From the NCBI RefSeq assembly GCF_000495795.1, contig NZ_AWGD01000030.1, positions 17,470 through 81,469 of the forward strand: 64,000 bases of DNA, in the 5' to 3' direction. Within the stretch, counting starts at the first letter, position 1, and every line of letters starts with the position of its first letter. The stretch is from Asticcacaulis sp. AC460. Lineage in GTDB: Bacteria > Pseudomonadota > Alphaproteobacteria > Caulobacterales > Caulobacteraceae. Shown here one piece after another: positions 53,941-63,117 of the stretch. The position numbers were made by a program, and so were the translations under genes. Below the pieces are notes generated by a model that searched no databases, had not been told where the DNA came from, and was given only the letters and a program-made list of their open reading frames with translations.

Positions 53941-55487
53941 AGCATCGCCTCCAAGTCCTTCAGACCCTTGGCGATCTCGTCTTCCAAGGCCAGCAGTTCC
54001 GCGATGATCGTTTTCGGTGCGCGGTGGTCGGCGGCTTCGTGCACCACCTCCTTGTAGCGGTTGAGCGACAGGTCGTAGTCGGCGGCGGCGATGTCTTCGC
54101 GCGGCACGGTGAAACTTTGGGCGGTGCGGGGATTGTCGCGTTCGGCGCCGTTGCGACCGGCCCAGCGTGCGACGACGTCGGGCAGGTTGTTCTTCGCATG
54201 ATCTTCCGGCGCCAGGGCGGTGTCCGGGGTCGGGCCGAACTTCGCTTCCGGCACCAGCATCTGGCGCTTGTCGTCCAAGCTCATGCCGTCGGCCTGAAGA
54301 TCGTAGAACCAGACATGATCCGTGCCGCCGGAATTGGTCTTGGTGAAGATGACGATGGCGGTCGAGACGCCGGCATAGGGTCTGAACACGCCCGACGGAA
54401 GTTTGACGATGGCGTCGAGTTTGTGGTCTTCGACCAGCATCTTGCGGATGGCCTTGTGCGCCGTCGATGAGCCGAACAGGACGCCGTCGGGGACGATGAC
54501 CGCCGCCCGGCCGCCCGGTTTCAGCAGCTTCAGGAACAGGGCCATGAACAGCAGTTCGGTCTTTTTGGTCTTGACGATGCTGAGCAGGTCGGCGGCGGTG
54601 GTCTCATAGTCCAGCGAGCCGGCAAACGGCGGATTGGCCAGGATGAGGGAGTATTTGTCGGCATCGTCGGCGTGGCCGGAGGCCAGGGAGTCGCGGTAGC
54701 GGATGTCGCCGGCTTCGACGCCGTGCAGTTGCATGTTCATCGAGCCGATGCGCAGCATGGTCTGGTCGAAGTCGTAGCCGTGGAACATGGCGTTGTGGAA
54801 GTGACGGTTTTGGTCGGCGTCGCGAAACAGGGCTTTGTGGTGTTCACGCAGGTATTCGCCGGCGGCGACCAGGAAACCGCAGGTGCCCGAGGCCGGGTCG
54901 CAGATGGTGTCCTTCGGCGTCGGGGCCATCAGTTCGACCATCAGTCGGATGATGTGGCGCGGGGTGCGGAACTGACCGTTCTGACCGGCTGAGGCGATCT
55001 TCGACAGCATGTATTCGTAGAGGTCGCCCTTGGTGTCGCGGTCGTCCATGGGGATGGCGGCCAGCATGTCGACCACCTTGGCCAGCAGGCCCGGGGTCGG
55101 GATGGTGAAGCGGGCCCCCTTCATATGTTCGGCGTGGGCGGTGCCTTCTTCGGCCATGTCGCGCAGGAAGGGAAAGACGAAGTCGGAGACCAGGGTGAAC
55201 ATGGTGGCCGGGTCTTCGTTTTTCAGCTTGGACCAGCGCAGTTGGGCGTAGGTGACATCGCGGCCGTTGCGGTCCTTGGCGTAGGCGCCTTCGGGGAAGA
55301 TGACGCGTTCGAGCGGACGGCCCAGCATGGTGGCCCTGGCTTCTTCGCGGGTCTGGGATTCGTCCAGGCCGCGCATGAAGAGCAGGTAGGTGATCTGTTC
55401 GATGACTTCGAGCGGATTGGCGATGCCGCCGGCCCAGAAGGCGTTCCAGACCTGATCGACCTTTGAGCGGATGTCGCCTGTGAGCAT
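53937..55487 (-). CDS. hsdM: Type I restriction-modification N6-adenine methyltransferase
   Basis: The modification subunit. The 516-residue protein has the N-terminal HsdM helical domain (KVDQVWNAFWAGGIANPLEV), the SAM motif ICDPASGTCGFLVAAGEYL, and the catalytic NPPF in YSLILANPPFAGSLDYE, which indicates N6-adenine methylation. GGGGA precedes ATG 55487 at 6 nt. First gene of the operon; no anti-restriction or other defence genes were seen beside it. Confidence 0.95.
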   Translation of the reverse strand: MLTGDIRSKVDQVWNAFWAGGIANPLEVIEQITYLLFMRGLDESQTREEARATMLGRPLERVIFPEGAYAKDRNGRDVTYAQLRWSKLKNEDPATMFTLVSDFVFPFLRDMAEEGTAHAEHMKGARFTIPTPGLLAKVVDMLAAIPMDDRDTKGDLYEYMLSKIASAGQNGQFRTPRHIIRLMVELMAPTPKDTICDPASGTCGFLVAAGEYLREHHKALFRDADQNRHFHNAMFHGYDFDQTMLRIGSMNMQLHGVEAGDIRYRDSLASGHADDADKYSLILANPPFAGSLDYETTAADLLSIVKTKKTELLFMALFLKLLKPGGRAAVIVPDGVLFGSSTAHKAIRKMLVEDHKLDAIVKLPSGVFRPYAGVSTAIVIFTKTNSGGTDHVWFYDLQADGMSLDDKRQMLVPEAKFGPTPDTALAPEDHAKNNLPDVVARWAGRNGAERDNPRTAQSFTVPREDIAAADYDLSLNRYKEVVHEAADHRAPKTIIAELLALEDEIAKGLKDLEAML

Positions 55488-55619
55488 GGATGTCCCCTGT
55501 TTGCGATTCGAGGCTGAAACTAGGGGAAGTCACGGGCGGCAACAACAGGGCAGTTTGTTAAACCTATCGGCATGTCACGGGTAGAAACACGCAAAAATTG
55601 TGTCAAATATGACGCAGTC

Positions 55620-55635
55620 GTTAACCTTTGTTAAC
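55620..55635. promoter_or_regulatory. GTTAAC direct repeats upstream of gene 55709
   Basis: GTTAAC at 55620-55625 and 55630-55635. It resembles a CtrA box, but the spacing TTAA-N6-TTAA is one base short, so it is recorded only as a possible variant site. The rest of the 220-bp gap shows no clear promoter. Confidence 0.3.
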
Positions 55636-55708
55636 GCAACCTTGAGGAGCATGTTGCAAGCAACAAGGAGGGCGCGTATTCGCCAGATGGTTGAATTCTG
55701 GGAGCGCC

Positions 55709-56128
55709 ATGTCAACCGTTATAATAAAACCCAATCTCACTATCCTGGTGAAGAAGCCGGCGGCAAATCAAGCCATTAGTTTGGTCGTCGACGAACAGAA
55801 GGCCAATTCCGTCAATATCGGCGTTTCGACCCTGAGACCTTCTACACCTTTGCCCGTGACGAGTACCGGCACCAATCGTCAGTTCTCCTATCCTTATACG
55901 GCCGCCGACCCTTATCCGGGGTTCGACGTTGTGTTCGGATGGAGATCGGCTCCGCTCGGAGGCAGCCGCATTCACATCTCGTTCGATATGCCCGCGACAC
56001 TCGATTACATGGTCATAGACCCTTCGGCCGGGATCAACTGGCATTCCGACGGCCGCATCGATTTCGTCAGCAGCGGGCTGAAGATGCACCAGAGCCTAGC
56101 TTTTCTCGCCACCTTTACATTTGTGTAG
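55709..56128 (+). CDS. Unrecognised beta-rich protein
   Basis: A 139-residue protein without signal peptide or membrane segment. Alternating short hydrophobic strands (VIIKPNLTILVKKP, QAISLVVDEQ, SRIHISFDMPATLDYMVI) predict a beta-sandwich or fibre-like fold. No family was recognised. ATG 55709 follows GGGAG at 5 nt. It is 6 nt ahead of the secreted protein gene 56135, so the two probably act together. Confidence 0.6.
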   Translation: MSTVIIKPNLTILVKKPAANQAISLVVDEQKANSVNIGVSTLRPSTPLPVTSTGTNRQFSYPYTAADPYPGFDVVFGWRSAPLGGSRIHISFDMPATLDYMVIDPSAGINWHSDGRIDFVSSGLKMHQSLAFLATFTFV

Positions 56129-56134
56129 ACAGCC

Positions 56135-57409
56135 ATGAAAATCCAAGTTGCAATCTTTTTTTCGGCGGTTCTGTCGGGCTTGTCATGCGCCGCGAACGCC
56201 CAGGACAACACCGTGGTCTCCGCAAGCGGAGAAGCCTACAAGGGTAATTATGCCATCGATACCGGCCTGCCGGCCGTGCCGGCCTTTGAGGTCATCGGGT
56301 TCAAATCTGACGGTGTCATCGGCACCCCCCTTGGCGCGGACTGGTACTTCGATGTCGCCCCCGATGGCGACGCAGGTGCGTCTATTGCTCTGAACTTCAA
56401 GCCCTATTGGGTTTTCAGCGGAACCACTCGGGCCGCTTACCAAGATGACAGTGCTCCCGACGGACGGTATAAGGTTACGCCTTTCGGTATTCTGGCGCGG
56501 ACGCAGGTAAGTTTAGCCAGCAATCACGATGAGGAAGGGCGGCCTCAGGTGGGCATAGGCCTGCAAACCAGCCTGCTCGGAAATAGTGATCCGCGACTGA
56601 ATATTCCTTACACGACCTGTCTGGACGGTATTCCGGCGCCTCAGTTCGAAGTCGGGGTGGTGCCTCCAAGTCGTTATCCAGAATTACGCGAAGCCGTTCG
56701 CAGTGCATTGGCGGCCTCTTCCTACAGGTCAGAGACCGGGCGCGTCATCCACGCGCTGAATGACGTTCTGGCCAAATATCCGGATGGCGAGCGAGACGTC
56801 ATTCTTTCGCAAGACCTGGCGCGAGCGATTACGACGGTGCCGTCTCCCGATCTTCAGGCCATTTTTCTGACAGCGACCGCAAACCTCGCGCCGCCGCCTG
56901 TTTTCGAGGCGCAGGATGATGAGAAGGAGAAATGCGTCTCCATATTCAAGAAAGATAAGGCCCGCCAGGACTGGTATGTCGGTATCGGTGAGGCCTATGC
57001 GTCGCCCGACACCAGCTACTCCAACTTCAAAAGCCAGGGGGCGTCCGCCTGGATGGGGTATCAGCGCAAGCTGAACGACAAGGGCAATTTCACACTGTTC
57101 TACCGGATGCTGCCCGGGCAGACGATCGAGTACGCCAAGGACCAGGAAGCTGAGGCCCGGGTCGGAATCTACGCGCTGAAGCTGGACTATCAGACGCCGA
57201 AATGGACCGCCGAATTCACCCTGTCACAGAATGATCGCAACTACCGCGATCCGGCATTGGAAGACGTGTCGTTCCAGAGATACTCCGTGTCGTTCAGCCA
57301 CAAGGTCACGGAAAAGATCTGGGTTGTCTTTGAGCAGGGCGAAGTGTCGGAAGACCTTTATAACGACGGCAGCTATTCGCTGGTAAGCCTTCGTTATGTC
57401 GGTGAATGA
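56135..57409 (+). CDS. Secreted, probable outer-membrane beta-barrel protein of unknown function
   Basis: A 424-residue protein with a signal peptide (MKIQVAIFFSAVLSGLSCAA, cleavage near NAQ). The N-terminal half is mixed. The C-terminal half shows amphipathic strands of barrel type (WYVGIGEAYASPDTSYS, GNFTLFYRMLPGQTIEYA, RVGIYALKLDYQTPKWTAEF) and ends YSLVSLRYVGE; the last residue is not aromatic, so a barrel is not certain. No family was recognised. Cotranscribed with 55709. No transporter or enzyme gene adjoins to suggest a role. Confidence 0.65.
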   Translation: MKIQVAIFFSAVLSGLSCAANAQDNTVVSASGEAYKGNYAIDTGLPAVPAFEVIGFKSDGVIGTPLGADWYFDVAPDGDAGASIALNFKPYWVFSGTTRAAYQDDSAPDGRYKVTPFGILARTQVSLASNHDEEGRPQVGIGLQTSLLGNSDPRLNIPYTTCLDGIPAPQFEVGVVPPSRYPELREAVRSALAASSYRSETGRVIHALNDVLAKYPDGERDVILSQDLARAITTVPSPDLQAIFLTATANLAPPPVFEAQDDEKEKCVSIFKKDKARQDWYVGIGEAYASPDTSYSNFKSQGASAWMGYQRKLNDKGNFTLFYRMLPGQTIEYAKDQEAEARVGIYALKLDYQTPKWTAEFTLSQNDRNYRDPALEDVSFQRYSVSFSHKVTEKIWVVFEQGEVSEDLYNDGSYSLVSLRYVGE

Positions 57410-57632
57410 TGAGGCGCGGTCGGAAGCTTTTCGCAAAGTCCAGAGAGGGGCCATCGTCGCGTCATATTGACAGAGCTTACCGACCGTGATGACATGGCTT
57501 ACCGGTGGTACCGGTCAGACTAAGGAGTGGCGCGTTTATCGCGCTGTCTTGTGCGGGTATATACCTCGACTGAAGCGTACCTGTTGAGGGGTACGGCACA
57601 TCCATTTCAATGCTTTGAAACAGGATGTGCCC

Positions 57633-58037
57633 ATGTCAAATTCCAGAAAACTGCGCCGTATCCGTCATCAGGCCGCCGAGCGCCAAGGCGGACTCTGTTT
57701 TTACTGTGGGGTCCCGATGTGGGAGGAGGACCCAGCCGAGTTCTGTCAACGGTTTGGGGTTGGGTTGAAAGCCAGCCGGCAGTTCAAGTGTACCGCCGAG
57801 CATCTGGTCGCGCGCATGGATGGTGGTGGGCGGGATTGCCGAAAAAATATCGTCGCCGCGTGCCGGTATTGTAATGAACACCGGCATCACACCCCGAAGC
57901 CGAAAACTCCGGAGGCGTATAAGACTAAGGTGATGTCGCGCATCAAGGCCGGGCGATGGCTCCGGCTTCCCGACCCGCCAGTCCTATGCCTTGATAAGGT
58001 CGCGGGCCAAGTCACTATCGTCTCCTTCGAGGATTAG
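57633..58037 (+). CDS. HNH endonuclease-domain protein
   Basis: A 134-residue protein with a zinc-binding HNH motif: CFYC near residue 24, CTAEHLVARMDGG (the H of the catalytic pair), CRKNIVAACRYCNEHRHHT (N, second zinc pair, H). Such small proteins cleave DNA in phage, restriction or homing systems; the target is unknown. ATG 57633 follows CAGGAT. The upstream 220 bp contains short palindromes (ACCGGT pairs at about 57500, GGTATATACC at 57556) but no clear gene. Confidence 0.8.
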   Translation: MSNSRKLRRIRHQAAERQGGLCFYCGVPMWEEDPAEFCQRFGVGLKASRQFKCTAEHLVARMDGGGRDCRKNIVAACRYCNEHRHHTPKPKTPEAYKTKVMSRIKAGRWLRLPDPPVLCLDKVAGQVTIVSFED

Positions 58038-58039
58038 CC

Positions 58040-58261
58040 GCTAAGAGGACCCCTCCGTCTCGACGCGTTCGCTGCTGGCCTTCGGCCCAGCTTCACTTGC
58101 TCGCCACCTCCCCATTGAAGAAATGGGGAGGAGAAGGAAGAAGGCGCCAGCGGACGAGTTTAGTGCGCAGTTGTCCTCTGAAGGCCCCTCAGGCTCGCCG
58201 CCCCGCGCCGTCGCCCACGCTTCGCTCGGCTCTCGTCCTCTCCCCGCCCAGCGGGGAGAGG
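58040..58261. repeat. GC-rich intergenic palindromes, family copies 6 and 7
   Basis: Hairpins CCTCCCCATT-GAAGA-AATGGGGAGG (58107-58131) and CCTCTCCCCGC-CCA-GCGGGGAGAGG (58237-58261) within a C-rich tract after the HNH gene. The rest of the 463-bp gap up to cheA shows a half CtrA-like TTAACC near 58412 and nothing else recognisable. Confidence 0.6.
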
Positions 58262-58500
58262 GAAGATTAAGGCCGTTAACGGTGGTTGTTCAGATTGGGG
58301 CAACCGTCTTTACGGCGCCCCCGCTTGCGACAAACGTTTGCGCAACTATGGCGACAATATGAACAAAATGCGCTGATTTAGAATTGGTTAGGGTTTTGCG
58401 AACGCTCTCTTAACCAAAGCTCAGCAATATGACGCTGTTAGGCCGGGGCGTAGTGTATCTTTTACGTCTCCAAGCCACCTCCAAAAAGACGGGGACAGCC

Positions 58501-61011
58501 GTGGACGATTTAATTGCCGAGTTTTTGACCGAGACTGCCGAAAGTCTGGAGGTCGTGGACGCCGAACTGGTACGGTTCGAGGCTAACCCCTCCGAGCGAA
58601 AGACGCTCGATAACATTTTCCGCCTCGTGCACACCGTCAAGGGCACCTGCGGCTTCCTGGGCCTGTCGCGCCTCGAAGCCGTCGCCCACGCCGGCGAGAC
58701 GCTCCTGGGCCGCTTTCGTGACGGCAAGCTGGAAGTCAATGCCGATGCCGTGACGTTGGTGTTGCACTCGATCGACCGCATCAAGGTGATCCTGGCTGGC
58801 CTCGAAGGCTCCGGCATCGAACCCGAAGGCGACGACCACGACCTGATCGCGCAGTTGGAAGCCATGGCCGAGGGCCAGGCCGTCGATCTGTCCGCCGTCC
58901 ACGCCGTCGAAGTCCCCAACCGCCCGATCGGCTCCGAAATCGAACCGGCTGAGTTGAACCTGCCCGCCGCCGCGCCCACCCTGAAGACCGGTGATATCGA
59001 TCCCGCCACCGGCCGCGCCTTACGTCCCGGCGAAGTCTCCGAAGCCGACCTGGAGGCTGCCTTCGCCGCCGCCGCCGGTCCCGAAGACGAACCCAAGCAT
59101 CTGAAGGCCGGCGATGTCGACCCCGCCACCGGCCGCGTTTTGCGTCCCGGCGAAGTGTCCGAAGCCGAGCTGGAAGCCGCCTTTGCCGCCGCCGAGGCTG
59201 AAGTCGAAGCGCCCGCCACTGCGCCGGTTGTCGAGGCACCGAAGCCTGCCGCGCCCGCCCCGGCTCCGGTCGCCAAGAAGGAAGCCGAGCCCCTGCCCGC
59301 CTCGATGGGCGGTGAAGATCTGGCCGCGCTCAACAACACCCAGTCGATCCGCGTGTCGGTCGACGTGTTGGAAGGGTTGATGACCCTGGTCTCGGAAATG
59401 GTGCTGACGCGCAACCAGCTTCTGCAGATCAGCCGCAACCGGGAAGACTCGGCGTTCGCCACCCCGCTGCAGCGCCTGTCGACCCTGACCGGCGAGCTGC
59501 AGGACAGCGTCATGAAGACGCGGATGCAGCCCATCGGCGCCGCGTGGAAGAAGCTGCCGCGGTTGGTCCGCGACCTGTCGCACGAACTGCACAAGAAGAT
59601 CGACCTGGTCATGGAGGGCGAGGCGACGGAACTGGACCGCCAGGTCCTGGAACTGATCCGCGACCCGCTGACCCACATGGTGCGCAACTCGGCCGACCAT
59701 GGGCTGGAGACCACCGAAGAGCGTATCGCTCTGGGCAAGCCGGCCGTCGGCACCGTCAAGCTGGCCGCCTTCCACGAAGGCGGTTACATCGTCATCCGCA
59801 TCTCCGACAACGGCAAGGGGCTGAATACCGCCCGCATCCGTGAGAAGCTGGTCGAAAAGGGCCTGGCGACGCGGACCGAGCTGGATACGATGAGCGACCA
59901 GCAGGTCCATCGCTACATCTTCGCCCCCGGCTTCTCGACCGCCGCCAAGGTGACCAACCTGTCCGGCCGCGGCGTCGGCATGGACGTGGTGCGCACCAAT
60001 ATCGAACAGATCGGCGGCCAGATCGACCTGAACTCGATCCCCGGCCAGGGCACGACCTTCACCATCAAGATCCCGCTGACTTTGGCCATCGTTTCGGCGC
60101 TGATCGTCGGCGCCGGCGGCCAGAAGTTCGCCGTGCCGCAGACCGCCGTCATGGAACTGGTCCGCACCGGCGTCACCGCCGAGCACAAGATCGAGCGCAT
60201 CAACGAAGCCCTGGTGCTGCGTCTGCGCGACAAGCTGCTGCCGCTGGTCCAGCTTGGGCCGACGCTGCAACTGGAAGCCGCCAAGACCGAGAACCCGAGC
60301 TTCGTCATGGTCATCCAGGTCGGCGAGCGCCGCTATGGCCTGGTCGTCAATGACGTGCTGGATACCGAGGAAATCGTCGTCAAGCCGCTGGCCACCGTGC
60401 TGCGCGATGTCGACGTCTTCTCGGGCGCCACCATCCTGGGCGACGGCTCGGTCGTGCTGATCCTGGATCCGAACGCCATGTCGGAACGCGCCGGCAACAT
60501 GCTGGAAGAAAAGCAGGCCGAGGAAAACGAGGGCACTGTGGAAACCACCAACGACAACCGTTGCGCCATGCTGCTGTTCAAGGCCGGCAGCGGCGCGCCC
60601 AAGGCGGTCGAGCTGGAGCACATTACGCGCCTGGAACATATCGAAGTGTCGCAGATCGAGCGCATGGACGGCCGCGCCGCCTTGCAATATCGCGGCAAGC
60701 TGATGCCGATCCTCAATGTCGGCGACTACAATACGCTCAAGGACGAGGGCATTCAGCCGCTGCTGGTGTTTACCGGTGAAGGCTATGCCATGGGCCTGGC
60801 GGTCGACGAGATCGTCGATGTCGTCGAGGACCGCCTGCAGATCGAGCTGTCGGCCGATCGTCCGGGCGTGCGCGGCACCGCCGTCGTCGCCGGCCGGGCC
60901 TGCGAAATCGTCGATGTCGATTATTACCACCTGCGCGGCCTGGCCGAACACCAGCGCTCTCCCAATTCTTCTGGGGCGGGGCATTCTTCCAGTGAAAGGG
61001 CCGTGGCATGA
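58501..61011 (+). CDS. cheA: Chemotaxis histidine kinase CheA
   Basis: Autophosphorylates and passes phosphate to CheY and CheB. The 836-residue protein contains P1 with the phosphorylated His in IFRLVHTVKGTCGFLG, two tandem 40-residue repeats (about residues 161-240), a P3 dimerisation domain (SIRVSVDVLEGLMTLVSEMV), the P4 kinase with HMVRNSADHGLE, ISDNGKGLN and SGRGVGMDVVRTNIEQ, and two CheW-like P5 regions at the C-terminus. GTG 58501 (MDDLIAEFLTETAES) is preferred; GGGGA is 6 nt upstream, and the in-frame start at 58429 adds a non-homologous leader. First gene of the che operon. Confidence 0.95.
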   Translation: MDDLIAEFLTETAESLEVVDAELVRFEANPSERKTLDNIFRLVHTVKGTCGFLGLSRLEAVAHAGETLLGRFRDGKLEVNADAVTLVLHSIDRIKVILAGLEGSGIEPEGDDHDLIAQLEAMAEGQAVDLSAVHAVEVPNRPIGSEIEPAELNLPAAAPTLKTGDIDPATGRALRPGEVSEADLEAAFAAAAGPEDEPKHLKAGDVDPATGRVLRPGEVSEAELEAAFAAAEAEVEAPATAPVVEAPKPAAPAPAPVAKKEAEPLPASMGGEDLAALNNTQSIRVSVDVLEGLMTLVSEMVLTRNQLLQISRNREDSAFATPLQRLSTLTGELQDSVMKTRMQPIGAAWKKLPRLVRDLSHELHKKIDLVMEGEATELDRQVLELIRDPLTHMVRNSADHGLETTEERIALGKPAVGTVKLAAFHEGGYIVIRISDNGKGLNTARIREKLVEKGLATRTELDTMSDQQVHRYIFAPGFSTAAKVTNLSGRGVGMDVVRTNIEQIGGQIDLNSIPGQGTTFTIKIPLTLAIVSALIVGAGGQKFAVPQTAVMELVRTGVTAEHKIERINEALVLRLRDKLLPLVQLGPTLQLEAAKTENPSFVMVIQVGERRYGLVVNDVLDTEEIVVKPLATVLRDVDVFSGATILGDGSVVLILDPNAMSERAGNMLEEKQAEENEGTVETTNDNRCAMLLFKAGSGAPKAVELEHITRLEHIEVSQIERMDGRAALQYRGKLMPILNVGDYNTLKDEGIQPLLVFTGEGYAMGLAVDEIVDVVEDRLQIELSADRPGVRGTAVVAGRACEIVDVDYYHLRGLAEHQRSPNSSGAGHSSSERAVA
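58981..59220 (+). repeat. Two tandem 120-bp repeats inside cheA
   Basis: Copies at 58981-59100 and 59101-59220 encode nearly identical 40-residue units (key part GDxDPATGRxLRPGEVSEAxL then EAAFAAA). They lie in the linker between P1 and P3, where CheA usually has the CheY/CheB-binding P2 domain. Confidence 0.85.
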
Positions 61012-61451
61012 GCCTGCGCGATTACGTCACCCTCCGCGTCGGCGGTCAGCTCTTCGGTGTCGACGCCGCCCGCGTCCACGATGTCTTCCATCCCCGCGGC
61101 CTGACGCCGGTGCCTTTGTCGCGCGGCGAGATCGCCGGCGTTTTGAACCTGCGCGGCCGGATCGTTACCGCGGTTTGCGCGCGGCGCCGGTTAGGGTTAC
61201 CGCCGCGTCCGGAAGGTTCGCCCGAGCCCCTGGCCGTCGGGTTGGAAGTGCATGGCGATTCCTACGGTCTGGTCATTGATTCCGTTGATGAAGTCCTGAA
61301 GCTGGACGACGAGAAGTTCCACGCGCCTCCGGGCAATCTGCCGCCGCGCTGGGCCGAAATAATCGTCGGTGTTTATCAATTGGAAAAGGAACTTCTGATA
61401 GTGTTGGAGCCTCAGACCCTTTTGGATGCGGCGCATTTGAAAGCGGCCTAA
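61008..61451 (+). CDS. cheW: Chemotaxis coupling protein CheW
   Basis: Links chemoreceptors to CheA. The 147-residue protein is one CheW fold: YVTLRVGGQLFGVDAARVHD, PLSRGEIAGVLNLRGRIV, GDSYGLVIDSVDEVLKLDD, then YQLEKELLIVLEPQTLL. Its ATG overlaps the cheA stop as ATGA, so it is coupled. Confidence 0.92.
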   Translation: MSLRDYVTLRVGGQLFGVDAARVHDVFHPRGLTPVPLSRGEIAGVLNLRGRIVTAVCARRRLGLPPRPEGSPEPLAVGLEVHGDSYGLVIDSVDEVLKLDDEKFHAPPGNLPPRWAEIIVGVYQLEKELLIVLEPQTLLDAAHLKAA

Positions 61452-61478
61452 GCCCTTTCTTTACAGGACGTTACCTCA

Positions 61479-61844
61479 ATGAAAACCTGCCTCGTCGTCG
61501 ACGACAGCCGCGTCATCCGCAAGGTCGCACGCCGCATCCTCGAAAACCTCCAGTTCGAAGTGCTCGAAGCCAATGACGGCCTCGAAGCCTTGAACCTGTG
61601 CAAGGAAAAGATGCCGGCCGCGGTGCTGCTGGACTGGAACATGCCGGTCATGGACGGGATCACCTTCCTGCGCCAACTGCGCAAGGAAGACGGCGGCAAG
61701 GATCCGATCGTGGTGTTCTGCACCACCGAGAACGACCTGGCCCACATTACCGAAGCCCTGACCGAAGGCGCATCGGAATACATCATGAAGCCGTTCGATG
61801 GCGAAATCCTGGAAGCCAAGTTCTCCGAAGTCGGCCTGATTTAA
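61479..61844 (+). CDS. cheY: Chemotaxis response regulator CheY
   Basis: A 121-residue single receiver domain. The acidic pocket is CLVVDDSRVIRKVARRIL, the phosphoacceptor Asp is in AAVLLDWNMPVMDGITFL, the switch Thr in VVFCTTEN, and the Lys in EYIMKPFDGEI. All key residues are intact, so it should be phosphorylated by CheA. It lies 27 nt after cheW. Whether it acts on the flagellar switch is not shown by sequence. Confidence 0.92.
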   Translation: MKTCLVVDDSRVIRKVARRILENLQFEVLEANDGLEALNLCKEKMPAAVLLDWNMPVMDGITFLRQLRKEDGGKDPIVVFCTTENDLAHITEALTEGASEYIMKPFDGEILEAKFSEVGLI

Positions 61845-61893
61845 GTCAGGTTCCCAAGTAGCGCGTATTCCACCCTCATTTGTGTCGTCGAGA

Positions 61894-63117
61894 ATGGCCC
61901 TGTATCCCAATCCTGCCGCGTCTTTACGGCCCCTGAAGATCATGATCGTCGATGACTCGGCGGTCGTGCGGGGGCTGATCTCGCGTTGGCTGGAGCACGA
62001 GCCCGACATGGTCCTGGCCGGGCTGGCCATCGATGGCGCCAAGGGCGTCGAAAAGGTCAAGGAGATCCAGCCGGACGTCCTGATCCTCGACATCGAGATG
62101 CCCAATATGGGCGGGCTTGAGGCGTTGCCCAAGCTGTTGGCCGCCAAGCCGGGCTTGAAGGTGCTGATGGCGTCGACCCTGACGACGCGCGGGGCCAATG
62201 TCACCATCCGCGCCCTGGAACTGGGCGCCGCCGACTATATCCCCAAGCCGGATTCAACGCGGATCGGTGGAGCCGACGGCTTCCGCACCGAGTTGCTGAC
62301 CAAGATCCGCGCGTTGTGCGGCCGGACGCGCGCCTGGCCGTCGCAGCCGTCCGAGTCGTCTGCGGCACAGAATTTGAATACGTCCCCGTCCATGGGACAT
62401 TCATCGACTTCGTTTTCGCCTTCCCCGTCGCTTCGTCCGGGTTCCGCGCCTCAGCCGGCTCCTACGATTTTGCGCCCGATCACGCCCGTGGCGGCGCCGG
62501 TCGTGCCGCTGCGCCCACGTAGCACGGGCCCCAAGCGCATCGACTGCCTGGTGGTCGGCGCTTCGACCGGCGGTCCGCCGGCGCTGCGCAACTTCCTGCT
62601 GGGGTTGGGTAACGACTGGAAGATTCCGGTGCTGATCGTGCAGCACATGCCCGCCACCTTCACCACCATCCTGGCGGAGCACCTGGACAAGGCGCTGCCG
62701 CAGAAGGTGCAGGAAGCCAAGGACGGCATGCTGATCGAAAGCCGTAATGTCTACATCGCCCCCGGCGACTTCCACATGACCATTAAGAACGACCCGATCG
62801 TCAAGCAGATCAAGCTGGATCAGGGGCCTCAGGTCAACTGGTGCCGTCCGGCGGTCGACCCACTGTTCAAATCCGCTGCCGACGCCTACGGCAACCATGC
62901 CCTGGCCGTCGTTTTGACCGGCATGGGCCATGACGGCCGTGACGGCGCCGCCTCGCTGCAGGCGGTCAACGGCACGGTGATGGTCCAGGATGAAGCCTCC
63001 AGCGTTGTCTGGGGCATGCCGGGCGCCGTCGCCGAAGCGGGCTACGCCGAATATATCAAAACCATAGACGGCCTCGCTCAGGCCTGCAAAGCCTTTGCTC
63101 GAGGGGAGAGACCATGA
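61894..63117 (+). CDS. cheB: Chemotaxis methylesterase/glutaminase CheB
   Basis: Phosphorylation-activated demethylase of chemoreceptors. The roughly 407-residue protein has an N-terminal receiver (IMIVDDSAVVRGLISRWL, Asp in DVLILDIEMPNMGG), a Ser/Pro-rich linker (about 160-210), and the methylesterase domain with Ser in GASTGGPPALRN, His in LIVQHMPATFT, and Asp in LTGMGHDGRDGA. ATG 61894 is used; GTG 61882 in frame is an alternative, and neither has a strong ribosome site. The stop overlaps cheR by ATGA. Confidence 0.93.
   Translation: MALYPNPAASLRPLKIMIVDDSAVVRGLISRWLEHEPDMVLAGLAIDGAKGVEKVKEIQPDVLILDIEMPNMGGLEALPKLLAAKPGLKVLMASTLTTRGANVTIRALELGAADYIPKPDSTRIGGADGFRTELLTKIRALCGRTRAWPSQPSESSAAQNLNTSPSMGHSSTSFSPSPSLRPGSAPQPAPTILRPITPVAAPVVPLRPRSTGPKRIDCLVVGASTGGPPALRNFLLGLGNDWKIPVLIVQHMPATFTTILAEHLDKALPQKVQEAKDGMLIESRNVYIAPGDFHMTIKNDPIVKQIKLDQGPQVNWCRPAVDPLFKSAADAYGNHALAVVLTGMGHDGRDGAASLQAVNGTVMVQDEASSVVWGMPGAVAEAGYAEYIKTIDGLAQACKAFARGERP

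Noticed and set aside
55620..55635. CtrA box upstream of gene 55709
   Set aside because: The spacing between the TTAA half-sites is 6 rather than 7 bp, so it does not match the consensus; listed only as a possible variant repeat.
59020..60984. 654-codon frame antisense to cheA
   Set aside because: Mirror of the cheA codon pattern, His/Gln/Asp-rich with no domain; cheA on the plus strand has all kinase motifs.
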